Shown: positions 6,520 to 13,424 of the stretch, piece by piece | Position numbering within the stretch: the first letter of the stretch is position 1 | How the letters are laid out: the number at the start of each line of letters is the position of its first letter | Assembly (NCBI GenBank): GCA_036524155.1 | Contig: DATDCV010000228.1 | Coordinates: forward strand, 1 to 13,701 | Source: DATDCV01 sp036524155 | Lineage (GTDB): Bacteria > Verrucomicrobiota > Verrucomicrobiia > Limisphaerales > UBA8199 | DNA length: 13,701 nucleotides | Direction of reading: 5' to 3' | The notes under the pieces: model-generated | Seen by the model: only the letters and a program-made list of their open reading frames with translations | Told to the model about the DNA's origin: nothing | Database searches by the model: none | Position numbers and translations under genes: made by a program

Positions 6520-6632
6520 TTCTGCCACCCCCGTTCGGGGGTGGCCAGCTCTTTGTGGCGTTGGTACCGGAGGTCGCCCCCCGAAAACCCCCTGGCGACC
6601 TCCGACTACTATCTGCCAATCCTTCGGATTGG
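6520..6632 (-). repeat. Structured repeat copy M, inverted, at transposase 5' end
   Basis: Read on the minus strand from 6632, it has the same plan as copies L and R with different bases: hp1 CCAATCC-gaa-GGATTGG, then CAGATAGTAG (9 of 10 as in the other copies), then hp2 with arms CGGAGGTCGCC / GGCGACCTCCG (6604-6594 and 6578-6568), then hp3 GCCACCCCC-gaac-GGGGGTGGC and AGAA. Changes in one arm are matched in the other. It ends 9 bases before the transposase ATG, so it may also form part of the gene's leader. Confidence 0.85.
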
Positions 6633-6685
6633 AGGGCCGCGCCAGGCTTCTCACCTCGCTTTTCGCGCGTCGTTTCCGGAGCTCA

Positions 6686-6800
6686 CCAACCCGTTAGGGT
6701 TGGCAGACAGTAGCCGGTGCGTCGTTCGGGGGCTGCAGGGGGCGAACGACCACCGGAAAGCTGGCCCCGGTTGTGAGAGCATCCTGGAAGGATGCCAGAA
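6686..6800 (+). repeat. Structured repeat copy R, outside the transposase unit
   Basis: Direct repeat of copy L with the same length (115 bp): hp1 CCAACCC-gtta-GGGTTGG (perfect 7 bp), GTAG at 6710-6713, hp2 arms 6714-6728 and 6743-6756 with the same bulged C, and hp3 GCATCC-tggaa-GGATGC followed by CCAGAA. Differences from L are mainly in loops and the hp2-hp3 linker. From 6801 to about 6925 I see no gene. Confidence 0.9.
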
Positions 6801-6954
6801 AATCTAAAAGGGCGCCTGGGCAAACTTCGTCCATTTCCCCGGGAGGCGGGTGGGAAAGACACATTTCTTTTGGTCTTGTAATAAACGAACCAGAAGAGCG
6901 ATGCTGCTATCAACCGGAGTTGGAAATGAACAACCTACGACCGCGGAAACCAAG

Positions 6955-6984
6955 GACCTTACGGCGGTGGACCTTACGGCGGTG
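6955..6984. repeat. 15-bp perfect tandem duplication
   Basis: GACCTTACGGCGGTG occurs twice head to tail (6955-6969, 6970-6984). It falls in a 19-codon Arg-rich reading frame (6926-6985, MNNLRPRKPRTLRRWTLRR) that has GGAG six bases before its ATG. That small frame is not called as a gene. Apart from this, 6801-7015 holds nothing I can identify. Confidence 0.8.
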
Positions 6985-7144
6985 AATAAACGAATGGCCG
7001 TCGCATCACAGTTAACCAGCCTGGCCTACGCGTAATTTCATTTGCACAGTTTCGGCTCTGGCAACAACCATCTTCGGCAGTTGGAGTGCCTGCTCGGAGC
7101 CTACAAACGCCCCGCTGACGTTTTACATCGTTTCGGAGCACAAG

Positions 7145-7552
7145 ATGGATGACGGACGGTTCTTTAGCGCCACCAACTTTCCTGATCTCGGTTATATCGC
7201 ACTCAAGCCGGATTTGGTCGTCACGAATCTTGCAGAGGTGTACCCAGCAAGGGCCGCCAACTTCTCTATAATGGTGGATCCGAGTACAAAAAACCAAACT
7301 ACCGTTCCGAGAAAGGTATTCCCGTCGCTTACCGTCCAACTGATCCCGGAGGACGGCAAGAAATTCACGGCACTGACTGAAAAGGCACTCGACAGGCGGT
7401 TGCTCATTATGCTCGGCTCGAACGTGCTGGCGGCTCCTGAGATTCTGATTCCGATTGAGACATCGGGGTTCTCAGTCGACTTTACCAACGCGACAGAGAT
7501 GAAAAAGGCAGAAGATGATCTCAAGAAACTTGTCCAGCACCCGGCTCGTTAA
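7145..7552 (+). CDS. SecDF P1 head-like exported protein, 5' end uncertain
   Basis: From the ATG at 7145 the protein has 135 residues. Residues about 62-130 (LTVQLIPEDGKKFTALTEKA, RRLLIMLGSNVLAAPEI, IETSGFSVDFTN) resemble the P1 head subdomain of SecD-type periplasmic loops. It is a stand-alone domain, not SecD: there are no membrane helices. The frame is open upstream to 7016 and reads like a lipoprotein signal, NFICTVSALATTIFG then SWSACSEPTN, followed by TFYIVSEHK leading into the called Met. No ATG, GTG or TTG lies in that extension. The intact precursor may therefore start at a rare codon (ATT at 7040 is possible), or a frameshift or deletion removed the start and the gene is decaying. 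From memory, short verrucomicrobial proteins with FYIVSE near the N-terminus exist; the function is unknown. Confidence 0.6.
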   Translation: MDDGRFFSATNFPDLGYIALKPDLVVTNLAEVYPARAANFSIMVDPSTKNQTTVPRKVFPSLTVQLIPEDGKKFTALTEKALDRRLLIMLGSNVLAAPEILIPIETSGFSVDFTNATEMKKAEDDLKKLVQHPAR

Positions 7553-7646
7553 CTTTTGCTTCAGTGGGCGCGCCGATTGCGTTTGTGTGACAGTCCGGGC
7601 ATTATCGGCAGCGCGCGATTGAGCGTCACGTCAACGGACCGATTTT

Positions 7647-8204
7647 ATGACCAGCATCTACAACGACATCGACCAGCAACTCGGCCGCCCTCAGAGCGGC
7701 CTCCTGGTACCGGCGCCAATCGCACCCACCCAGGAAGAATTCATCACCAAGACACCCGCCTCCAGGGCGTCTCTGGTCAAAACGGCAGACCAGATCCTCA
7801 TCCCACGCGCCACGGTGGACCGTTTTCTCAAAAGGCTCTCCGAAATCGGCGCAATCACCTACAGCGGAGGGCTTTACTGGCTGCCGGAGGCCTGGCTTTA
7901 TCAATTATCAAAACCCTTAAGTGTAATGAGAATTGATAAAGTACCAAGGCAGGCCGGGAGGGACCAACCTCACTGGCGCTCGGTTGGGCCTTCACCTCGC
8001 ACTCCCGTCCACGCCGCGATCACCGCCCTCCCAGCCGAGCCCCCAATAGACTTCGAGCCCGCCACCAGCGAAGTGGCGGTGGCGGTGGCCCCCACTGGCG
8101 GCTCCGAGCCCCCGGTGCTCGACGTCGAAGCCCCCCCTGGTGGGACGTGCTCTCCGAGCCCGCCGCCTCCATCAACCACCCTCAACCCTCAACTCCCCAA
8201 GTGA
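7647..8204 (+). CDS. Small winged-helix DNA-binding protein, C-terminus doubtful
   Basis: The frame gives 185 residues. Residues 39-82 look like a winged helix-turn-helix: SRASLVKTADQI as the first helix, IPRATVDRFLKRLSEIGAI as the turn and recognition helix, and TYSGGLYWLPEA as the wing. The N-terminal 38 residues are probably flexible. From residue 84 onward the frame crosses an AT-rich palindrome (7896-7941) and then a Pro-rich, low-complexity stretch (EPPIDFEPATSEVAVAVAP, SPSPPPPSTTLNPQ) that looks like translated non-coding DNA. The functional protein may be only about 83-98 residues, with the tail added by rearrangement. No Shine-Dalgarno is visible before the ATG. It follows the SecDF-head gene by 94 bases. 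It could be a regulator or a remnant of a mobile-element control gene; no specific family is recognised. Confidence 0.5.
   Translation: MTSIYNDIDQQLGRPQSGLLVPAPIAPTQEEFITKTPASRASLVKTADQILIPRATVDRFLKRLSEIGAITYSGGLYWLPEAWLYQLSKPLSVMRIDKVPRQAGRDQPHWRSVGPSPRTPVHAAITALPAEPPIDFEPATSEVAVAVAPTGGSEPPVLDVEAPPGGTCSPSPPPPSTTLNPQLPK
7896..7941. repeat. AT-rich inverted repeat inside the winged-helix frame
   Basis: CTTTATCAATTATCA (7896-7910) and TGAGAATTGATAAAG (7927-7941) pair at 14 of 15 positions across a 16-base spacer. It is markedly AT-rich against GC-rich surroundings. It begins exactly at the end of the winged-helix domain. It could be an inserted element, an operator, or the original 3' end of the gene. 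Confidence 0.75.
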
Positions 8205-8233
8205 GTACCGTCGAACGACACCACACCCGCGGG

Positions 8234-8285
8234 TGCAGGAGACGATGTAAGGGATCGATTCCGAATTGTAGGAGACGACGTCAGC
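8234..8285. repeat. Imperfect 18-bp direct repeat in the polX 3' intergenic region
   Basis: TGCAGGAGACGATGTAAG (8234-8251) and TGTAGGAGACGACGTCAG (8268-8285) match at 15 of 18 positions. A 12-bp perfect palindrome CACCCGCGGGTG (8224-8235) abuts the first copy. The rest of 8205-8393 is GC-rich with short complementary segments (CGGCGCC/GGCGCCG) but no gene and no convincing terminator for polX. Confidence 0.6.
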
Positions 8286-8393
8286 AGTCTCTGATCTTTC
8301 GGTGCCGTGGCCCGGCGCCGTACCGCACCGTGGAGTTCGGTTGGGGTGGCGCCGCGGCTAGGCCCCCCACACCACCCATCCGTTCGCCGCACA

Positions 8394-10157
8394 TTAAGCG
8401 CCGGACTTGGCGCGCTTGGCGCGCAAGGCCTTTTTCAACTCCGCCAGGGGCAGGGTGTTGATGACGTCTTCCTTTGTCAGCCAGCCCTTCCGGGCAATCC
8501 CTGCCCCAAGCCGCAGGAAACCTGCATGCTCGAAACGGTGAGCGTCGCAGTTGATCACGCATTTCACGCCTTTGCTCCTGGCGTGGGGCCACAGCCGCCA
8601 GTCCATGTCGAACCGGCTGGGGAACGCGTTTAATTCGATCCAGGTGCCCGTTTCCGCGCAGGCGTCGATCACCGCCTGCTGATCCACCTTGTAGGCCTCG
8701 CGTTCGAGCAGCAACCGCCCGGTCAGATGGCCCAGCATGTGGACATACGGGTTTTGCGCCGCACCGATCAGCCGCGCGGTGGTCTCCGCCTCCGATTGGC
8801 TGAAGCTCTGGTGGATGCTGGCAATCACCACGTCCAACTCGGCCAGCAGATCATCCGGGAAATCCAAACGCCCGTTTTTCAAAATGTCCACCTCGGTCCC
8901 TGTCAGCAGGCGGAAATCCGCCCCTTCTTTCTGCAGCAGTTCGTTGACCTGCTGGATCTCTTTCAGTTGCTGGCGCACGCGGGCCGCGTCCAGCCCGTTC
9001 GCCTGGAACGAGGCCTTCGAATGATCCGTCACACCCCAGTACGCCAGCCCAAGTTGCTGCATCGACCGCGCGATCTCCTCGGTCCGCTGGTGGCCGTCGC
9101 TCCAGGTCGAGTGATTATGGAGCGACCCCTTCAGATCCGTCCACTCCAGCAGCCGCGGAACCGGCCCTTTTTCCGCCAACGCGATTTCGCCCATATCTTC
9201 CCGCATTTCCGGCGGCAGATAATGGAGGCCCAGTTTCTGGAAGATATCCTCCTCCGTTTTGCACGCGACCAGCAATTTCGGATCCCGCGTCTCCACCGCC
9301 GAGCGAAACAAACCGTACTCGTTCAGCCGCAGGCCCCGGTCGATCGCCCGCTGCCGCATCACGATGTTGTGCTGCTTGCTCCCCGTAAAATACGCCAGCG
9401 CGAACGGAAACTCGGCGTCGCTCACCACCCGCAGGTCCGCCTGGATCCCCCCTTCAAGCACCACGCTGGCTTTGGTCTCCCCCTTGGCCAGAACGTTCAC
9501 CACTCCCGAGTGGCCGGCAAAGGCTTCAATCACGTCCCCCGGCTTCTTGCTCGAAGCCAGCAGGTCGATGTCCCCAATCACTTCCCGGTGGCGGCGGAGG
9601 CTCCCGGCGGCGCTGCATCGAATCACCGCCGGCTGCGACCGCAGCGCCTCCAGCAAACTGTCGCTTAACAGCAGCGCGTCGCTCAGCAGGTGGCGCGTCG
9701 CGTAAGCCCGCCGTCGATTGATCCCTTCGATGATGTTCACCGCCGTCTTTTCGCCAAAACCTTTCAGCCCTGCCACCCGGCCGTCCTTGCATGCCGCTTC
9801 CAATTCCTCGACGGTTTTGATCCCGAGCTGATCGTTCAACGCTTTGATCTTCTTCGGGCCCAGGCCGGGGATTTGGAGCATCTCCAGCAGCCCCGGTGGC
9901 GTCGCGGCCTTGAGTCCCTCGTAATACTGCATCTTCCCGGTGGTGATCAGCTCGCCGATCTTCCCCGCGATCGACTCGCCGATGCCCTTCACCTCCGCCA
10001 GCCGGTTCTCCGCGTGCAGTTTCTCCAGCGGCTCGCTCAGCCCCTCGAGCGCGCGCGCCGCATTGACGTATGCCCTCGATTTGAACGGGTTCTCCCCCTT
10101 CAAATCCAGCAACAGTGCGATCTCGCCCAATATCTGAACCACCTGGTCCTTGTCCAT
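8394..10157 (-). CDS. polX: DNA polymerase/3'-5' exonuclease PolX
   Basis: A 587-residue bacterial family X polymerase, a gap-filling enzyme for base-excision repair that carries its own exonuclease and AP endonuclease-type domain. Domains in order: N-terminal 8-kDa-like helical region (1-80, NPFKSRAYVNAARALEGL) with helix-hairpin-helix motifs EVKGIGESIAGKI (55-67), IPGLGPKKI (96-104) and LKGFGEKTA (131-139); the polymerase core with AAGSLRRHREVIGDIDLL, metal-binding Asp196 and Asp198, third Asp241 in QADLRVV, and FTGSKQHNI (257-265); then a PHP domain (about 340-580) with HNHSTWSDG (347-355), TDH (377-379), GTEVDI (420-425), SIHQ (447-450), HMLGH (473-477) and NCDAHRFEH (536-544). All expected metal ligands appear present, so both activities are plausible. 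The length is normal (B. subtilis PolX about 570). The ATG at 10157 gives the family-typical N-terminus. It is divergent from thiD. Confidence 0.96.
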   Translation of the reverse strand: MDKDQVVQILGEIALLLDLKGENPFKSRAYVNAARALEGLSEPLEKLHAENRLAEVKGIGESIAGKIGELITTGKMQYYEGLKAATPPGLLEMLQIPGLGPKKIKALNDQLGIKTVEELEAACKDGRVAGLKGFGEKTAVNIIEGINRRRAYATRHLLSDALLLSDSLLEALRSQPAVIRCSAAGSLRRHREVIGDIDLLASSKKPGDVIEAFAGHSGVVNVLAKGETKASVVLEGGIQADLRVVSDAEFPFALAYFTGSKQHNIVMRQRAIDRGLRLNEYGLFRSAVETRDPKLLVACKTEEDIFQKLGLHYLPPEMREDMGEIALAEKGPVPRLLEWTDLKGSLHNHSTWSDGHQRTEEIARSMQQLGLAYWGVTDHSKASFQANGLDAARVRQQLKEIQQVNELLQKEGADFRLLTGTEVDILKNGRLDFPDDLLAELDVVIASIHQSFSQSEAETTARLIGAAQNPYVHMLGHLTGRLLLEREAYKVDQQAVIDACAETGTWIELNAFPSRFDMDWRLWPHARSKGVKCVINCDAHRFEHAGFLRLGAGIARKGWLTKEDVINTLPLAELKKALRAKRAKSGA

Positions 10158-10219
10158 GCCTCACAGAATAGCCCAGCGCCCCCCAAATGCCTAGCGAGGC
10201 GCGGCCTCGGACGACTTTG

Positions 10220-10303
10220 CTCGTTGTCCAGAAATTCAGTATTGAGCAATGGAAATTAGAAAATGCTCAATGCTCAATGCTCAATGTCTGGCAATAGAAC
10301 GAG
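10220..10303. repeat. AT-rich imperfect palindrome with 7-bp tandem repeats
   Basis: Between divergent polX and thiD: ATGCTCA is repeated three times (10263-10283), and ATTGAGCA at 10241-10248 is the inverse of TGCTCAAT at 10264-10271. Further out CCAGA (10228-10232) is complementary to TCTGG (10287-10291), and CTCGTT (10220-10225) to AACGAG (10298-10303), with small bulges. The whole 84 bp can fold as a long imperfect hairpin. It may be a decayed mobile palindrome or a regulatory region. Confidence 0.55.
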
Positions 10304-10357
10304 TTCCTGCCGACTAGAACAGTGCTACGAAAGCGAACCCGTGGAAAGCCTTCCTAA

Positions 10358-10371
10358 CGAATCCTGATTCG
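10358..10371. promoter_or_regulatory. Operator-like palindrome upstream of thiD
   Basis: CGAATC-ct-GATTCG is a perfect 6+6 inverted repeat ending 14 bases before the thiD ATG. It could be an operator or a small leader hairpin. No thiamine riboswitch motifs accompany it. Confidence 0.3.
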
Positions 10372-10385
10372 GTAAACTCCCGCGG

Positions 10386-11180
10386 ATGACGACACCGAAT
10401 ACTATCCCGTGCGCATTGACTATCGCCGGGTCCGACAGCGGCGGTGGCGCCGGGATCCAGGCCGACCTTCAAACCTTCGCGGCCTTGGGTGTGCATGGCA
10501 CCAGCGCGATCACCTGCATCACCGCCCAGAACCCGCGCCGTGTCCTCGGAATTCAGCCGTGCTCCGCGGCAATCGTGCAAAAGCAGATCGACGCAGTGTT
10601 CAGCGAGTTGGAGCCGGCGGCAGTGAAGACCGGGATGTTGTATTCCGCTTCGCTGATAAAGGCGGTTTCCCATTCACTGCGCCGGTTCCGGCCGGTGGTG
10701 GTGGTTGACCCAGTGATGGTCTCCACCAGCGGCGCGCAATTGTTGCGGCCGGCCGCAGTGAAGGTGCTCTGTTCCGAGCTGCTGCCGCTGGCCGCCCTGG
10801 TCACCCCGAATTTACAGGAGGCGGAAATTCTGACCGGCCGAAGGCTGCGGTCGGTCGAAAACCTGCGGGAAGCGGCGCGCACCCTGCATGAATGGTTCGG
10901 CTGCGCCGCCTTGGTCAAAGGCGGCCATCTGCGTGGCGGCAGGGAAGCCGTGGATATTTTCTACGATGGCCGGGAGGAATTACTGCTCTCGGCGCCGTTC
11001 GTCCGGGGCGTCAGCACACACGGCACCGGGTGCACTTATTCGGCCGCGGTCACGGGATTTTTGGCCCTCGGATTGAAGCTCCCGCGTTCGGTGCGGGAAG
11101 CGAAGAACTTTATCACCCGTGCGATAGCCCGCAGCCGGGTGACCGCCAAACACTGGATATTGAACTGGAGCGGGTGTTAA
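10386..11180 (+). CDS. thiD: Hydroxymethylpyrimidine/phosphomethylpyrimidine kinase
   Basis: ThiD phosphorylates HMP and then HMP-P to give HMP-PP, the pyrimidine half of thiamine. The 264-residue protein has the ribokinase-like family signatures in order: LTIAGSDSGGGAGIQADLQT (11-30), GTSAITCITAQN (38-49), AVKTGMLYS (79-87), VVDPVMVSTSG (107-116) with the substrate-loop region, VTPNLQEAEILTG (139-151), ALVKGGHL (175-182), and the ATP anion-hole motif STHGTGCTYSAA (210-221) with Cys216 in the usual active-site place. The length matches the family (E. coli 266). It has no Shine-Dalgarno before the ATG at 10386. No other thiamine genes are in the window; instead the gene is followed by a sulfatase after 24 bases in the same direction, an unrelated function, so the two may simply share a message. 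Confidence 0.95.
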   Translation: MTTPNTIPCALTIAGSDSGGGAGIQADLQTFAALGVHGTSAITCITAQNPRRVLGIQPCSAAIVQKQIDAVFSELEPAAVKTGMLYSASLIKAVSHSLRRFRPVVVVDPVMVSTSGAQLLRPAAVKVLCSELLPLAALVTPNLQEAEILTGRRLRSVENLREAARTLHEWFGCAALVKGGHLRGGREAVDIFYDGREELLLSAPFVRGVSTHGTGCTYSAAVTGFLALGLKLPRSVREAKNFITRAIARSRVTAKHWILNWSGC

Positions 11181-11192
11181 ATCCCATTGAAC

Positions 11193-11196
11193 AGGA
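11193..11196 (+). promoter_or_regulatory. Ribosome binding site deciding the sulfatase start
   Basis: AGGA lies 8 bases before the ATG at 11205. It favours that ATG over the in-frame TTG at 11187, which would lie upstream of this site. Confidence 0.45.
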
Positions 11197-11204
11197 CCGA
11201 ACCT

Positions 11205-13373
11205 ATGCAACAACCATCCCAGCAATCATGGCGGCGGCCGGCACCGGCTGGCCGTCGCACCGGCGAATGCCGCGGCTTGTCACACGGAAGACGCCACACC
11301 GGGTTTTTCGCCGCAGGTCTCGCGCTGCTGCTCTTTTTCGGCCTGCCGTTGCGCGGAGCTCCTCCGCCCAACATCGTCGTCATTCTTGTCGACGACATGG
11401 GGTTTTCCGACATCGGCTGCTACGGGGGCGAGATCAACACCCCGAACCTCGACAAACTGGCCCGCGGCGGAGTGCGCTTCACCCAGTTCCACAACACCGC
11501 CCGTTGTTGTCCCACCCGGGCGGCGCTGCTGACCGGATTGTATCCGCACCAGGCCGGCGTAGGCCACATGACCGAAGAGCGCGTCGGGGCCGACGGCCAA
11601 ATCCTGCCCGGCTACAGCGGCCGGTTGAACGACCGCTGCGTGACGATTGCCCAGGTCCTGAAACCCGCCGGCTACTTTACCGCCATGACCGGCAAATGGC
11701 ACGTCGGCCAGAACCATGGCGTGACACCCTGGGGGCGGGGATTCGATCGCTCGCTCTCGGCGGCGGCCGGAGGCTTCTATTTTCCCGACTCGCCCCGCGC
11801 GGATCTGTTCCTCAACGGCACGAACCTCGGCACGCGGGGCGCGCCGCTGCCCAGCCAGTGGTATTCCACCGACCTGTGGACCGAGTACGGTCTGAAATTC
11901 GTCGATGAGGCGCGCGCGGCTCGCAAACCGTTCTTCCTGTATGTGGCCCACAACGCCCCGCACTTCCCTTTGCAGGCGCCGCCGGAAGACATCGCGCGGT
12001 GGCGTGGCAAATTCAAGGCCGGCTGGGACAAACTCCGCGAGGCCCGGTACCGGCGTCAGCTCGACATGGGCCTCATCGAACAGTCCTGGCCGCTTTCGCC
12101 CCGTCTGGACGCCGTGCCCGCCTGGGACAGCCTCAGCGCAGACGAACAGGACCGTTACGATCACATCATGGCCATTTATGCCGCCGTCGTCGAACACATG
12201 GATAAAGCGGTCGGCGCTCTCGTCGATGGCCTCAGAGCGCGCGGCGAACTGGACAACACACTCATCCTCTTCATGAGCGACAATGGTGGCAACGCCGAGT
12301 CCGGTGTGCGTGGCCGCCTTGAAGGCGATCACCCGGGCGACGCCTTGTCTACCGTGTTCGTGGGTCAGTGCTGGGCCACGCTGAACAACACGCCTTTTGT
12401 GCGCTACAAACACTACACCGATGAAGGTGGCATCGCGACGCCGCTCATCGCGCACTGGCCCAAAGGAATTTCCGCGGCGCGCCGCGGAAAACTGGAACAC
12501 CAGCCGGGCCACATCATCGATATCATGGCCACGTGCGCCGATGTGGCGAACGCTCAATACCCAAGAGAATTTGAGGGCAAACCGATCACCCCGCTGGAAG
12601 GCGTCAGCTTGCTTCCGGCGTTCGAGGGCAAACCGCTGAACCGTCCGCGGCCAATCTTCTGGGAACACGAAGGCAACCGGGCGGTTTTGGACAGCCCCTG
12701 GAAACTGGTGGCACTCTCCGGCCAGCCCTGGCGGCTCTATAACAATGCTGCCGACCGGACGGAACAGCATGATCTCGCGGCGACAGATCCTGAGCGCGCC
12801 AAGGGTCTCGCAGCCAAGTGGGACGAATATGCCGCCCGCGCCAACGTGCTGCCTTTGGGTGGCTGGCAAGCCAGTGAGCGCAGAGGCCGCGCGGCCGCAA
12901 GGTTCAGCAAGGAGACTCGCTTCGCTCTGAAGATGGGAGATCATCTCGAGCGCGCCAAAGCGCCGGCGATTGCGGGCCGTGGATTCACCATCACCGCGAA
13001 TTTCGACGCCCGGAAGCCGGATCAGAATGGTGTCATCGTGGCCCAAGGCGGCACTGCGCACGGCTATACGCTGTTTCTGGAGCGAGGCAAGCTGACGTTC
13101 CTGGTCCGCGCAGCAGGCGAGGCCACGAGCATCTCCGCTCCCGAAAAGGTCGAGGGCGTGCATACCGCCGTCGCTCGACTCCAAAGAGATGGCACCGTGA
13201 CTCTCACGCTGGATGGCAAGACCGTCGGCGGCGGAAAAGCACCCGGCTTGGTGACGAGCATGCCTGTCGACGGGCTCGATGTCGGGTGCGATACGGCCGG
13301 GGCAGTCGGACCTTATTCGGGCGAAAACAGTTTTGAGGGCAGGATCGAATCCGTCGTTGTGGCACTTGAATGA
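11205..13373 (+). CDS. Exported Cys-type arylsulfatase with C-terminal lectin-like domain
   Basis: The 722-residue protein hydrolyses sulfate esters, most likely on sulfated glycans. After a long basic N-region a hydrophobic core, FFAAGLALLLFFGLPLRG (34-51), indicates export; an in-frame TTG at 11277 would give a more ordinary signal length. The sulfatase domain follows: NIVVILVDDMGFSDIGCYGG (56-75) with metal-binding Asp63 and Asp64; the maturation motif CCPTR (101-105), where Cys101 should be converted to formylglycine in the C-x-P-x-R pattern; GKWHVG (163-168); HNAPHFP (249-255); and FMSDNGG (356-362) with metal-binding Asp359 and Asn360. After the core ending near WDEYAARANVLP (539-550), residues about 570-722 form a beta-rich LamG/concanavalin-like domain (FTITANFDARKPDQNGVIVA, GYTLFLERGKLTFLV, LTLDGKTVGGG), probably for carbohydrate binding. 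No anaerobic or FGE maturase gene is in view. The substrate is unknown. Confidence 0.93.
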   Translation: MQQPSQQSWRRPAPAGRRTGECRGLSHGRRHTGFFAAGLALLLFFGLPLRGAPPPNIVVILVDDMGFSDIGCYGGEINTPNLDKLARGGVRFTQFHNTARCCPTRAALLTGLYPHQAGVGHMTEERVGADGQILPGYSGRLNDRCVTIAQVLKPAGYFTAMTGKWHVGQNHGVTPWGRGFDRSLSAAAGGFYFPDSPRADLFLNGTNLGTRGAPLPSQWYSTDLWTEYGLKFVDEARAARKPFFLYVAHNAPHFPLQAPPEDIARWRGKFKAGWDKLREARYRRQLDMGLIEQSWPLSPRLDAVPAWDSLSADEQDRYDHIMAIYAAVVEHMDKAVGALVDGLRARGELDNTLILFMSDNGGNAESGVRGRLEGDHPGDALSTVFVGQCWATLNNTPFVRYKHYTDEGGIATPLIAHWPKGISAARRGKLEHQPGHIIDIMATCADVANAQYPREFEGKPITPLEGVSLLPAFEGKPLNRPRPIFWEHEGNRAVLDSPWKLVALSGQPWRLYNNAADRTEQHDLAATDPERAKGLAAKWDEYAARANVLPLGGWQASERRGRAAARFSKETRFALKMGDHLERAKAPAIAGRGFTITANFDARKPDQNGVIVAQGGTAHGYTLFLERGKLTFLVRAAGEATSISAPEKVEGVHTAVARLQRDGTVTLTLDGKTVGGGKAPGLVTSMPVDGLDVGCDTAGAVGPYSGENSFEGRIESVVVALE

Positions 13374-13424
13374 GGCTCCGCCGTCGCGTCGAAGGCGGTA
13401 CAGCATCGCTCGGCGGGCCTGTCT

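Noticed and set aside
6512..6619. Longer N-terminus for the transposase
   Set aside because: The extra codons translate the palindromic repeat M, and Y1 transposases begin close to the SLHYHIVF strand, as from the ATG at 6511.
10263..10283. CRISPR-like array
   Set aside because: The units are 7 bp with no spacers and no cas genes are present.
10158..10385. TPP riboswitch upstream of thiD
   Set aside because: The conserved CTGAGA and ACC-type core motifs of the thiamine riboswitch are not found in this interval.
11187..11204. TTG at 11187 as the sulfatase start
   Set aside because: The ATG at 11205 has an AGGA at proper spacing, and the extension only lengthens an already long basic N-region.
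11280..13406. Very long open frame antisense to the sulfatase
   Set aside because: It mirrors the sulfatase codons in GC-rich DNA, has no recognisable domain, and the plus strand encodes a complete sulfatase with all motifs.
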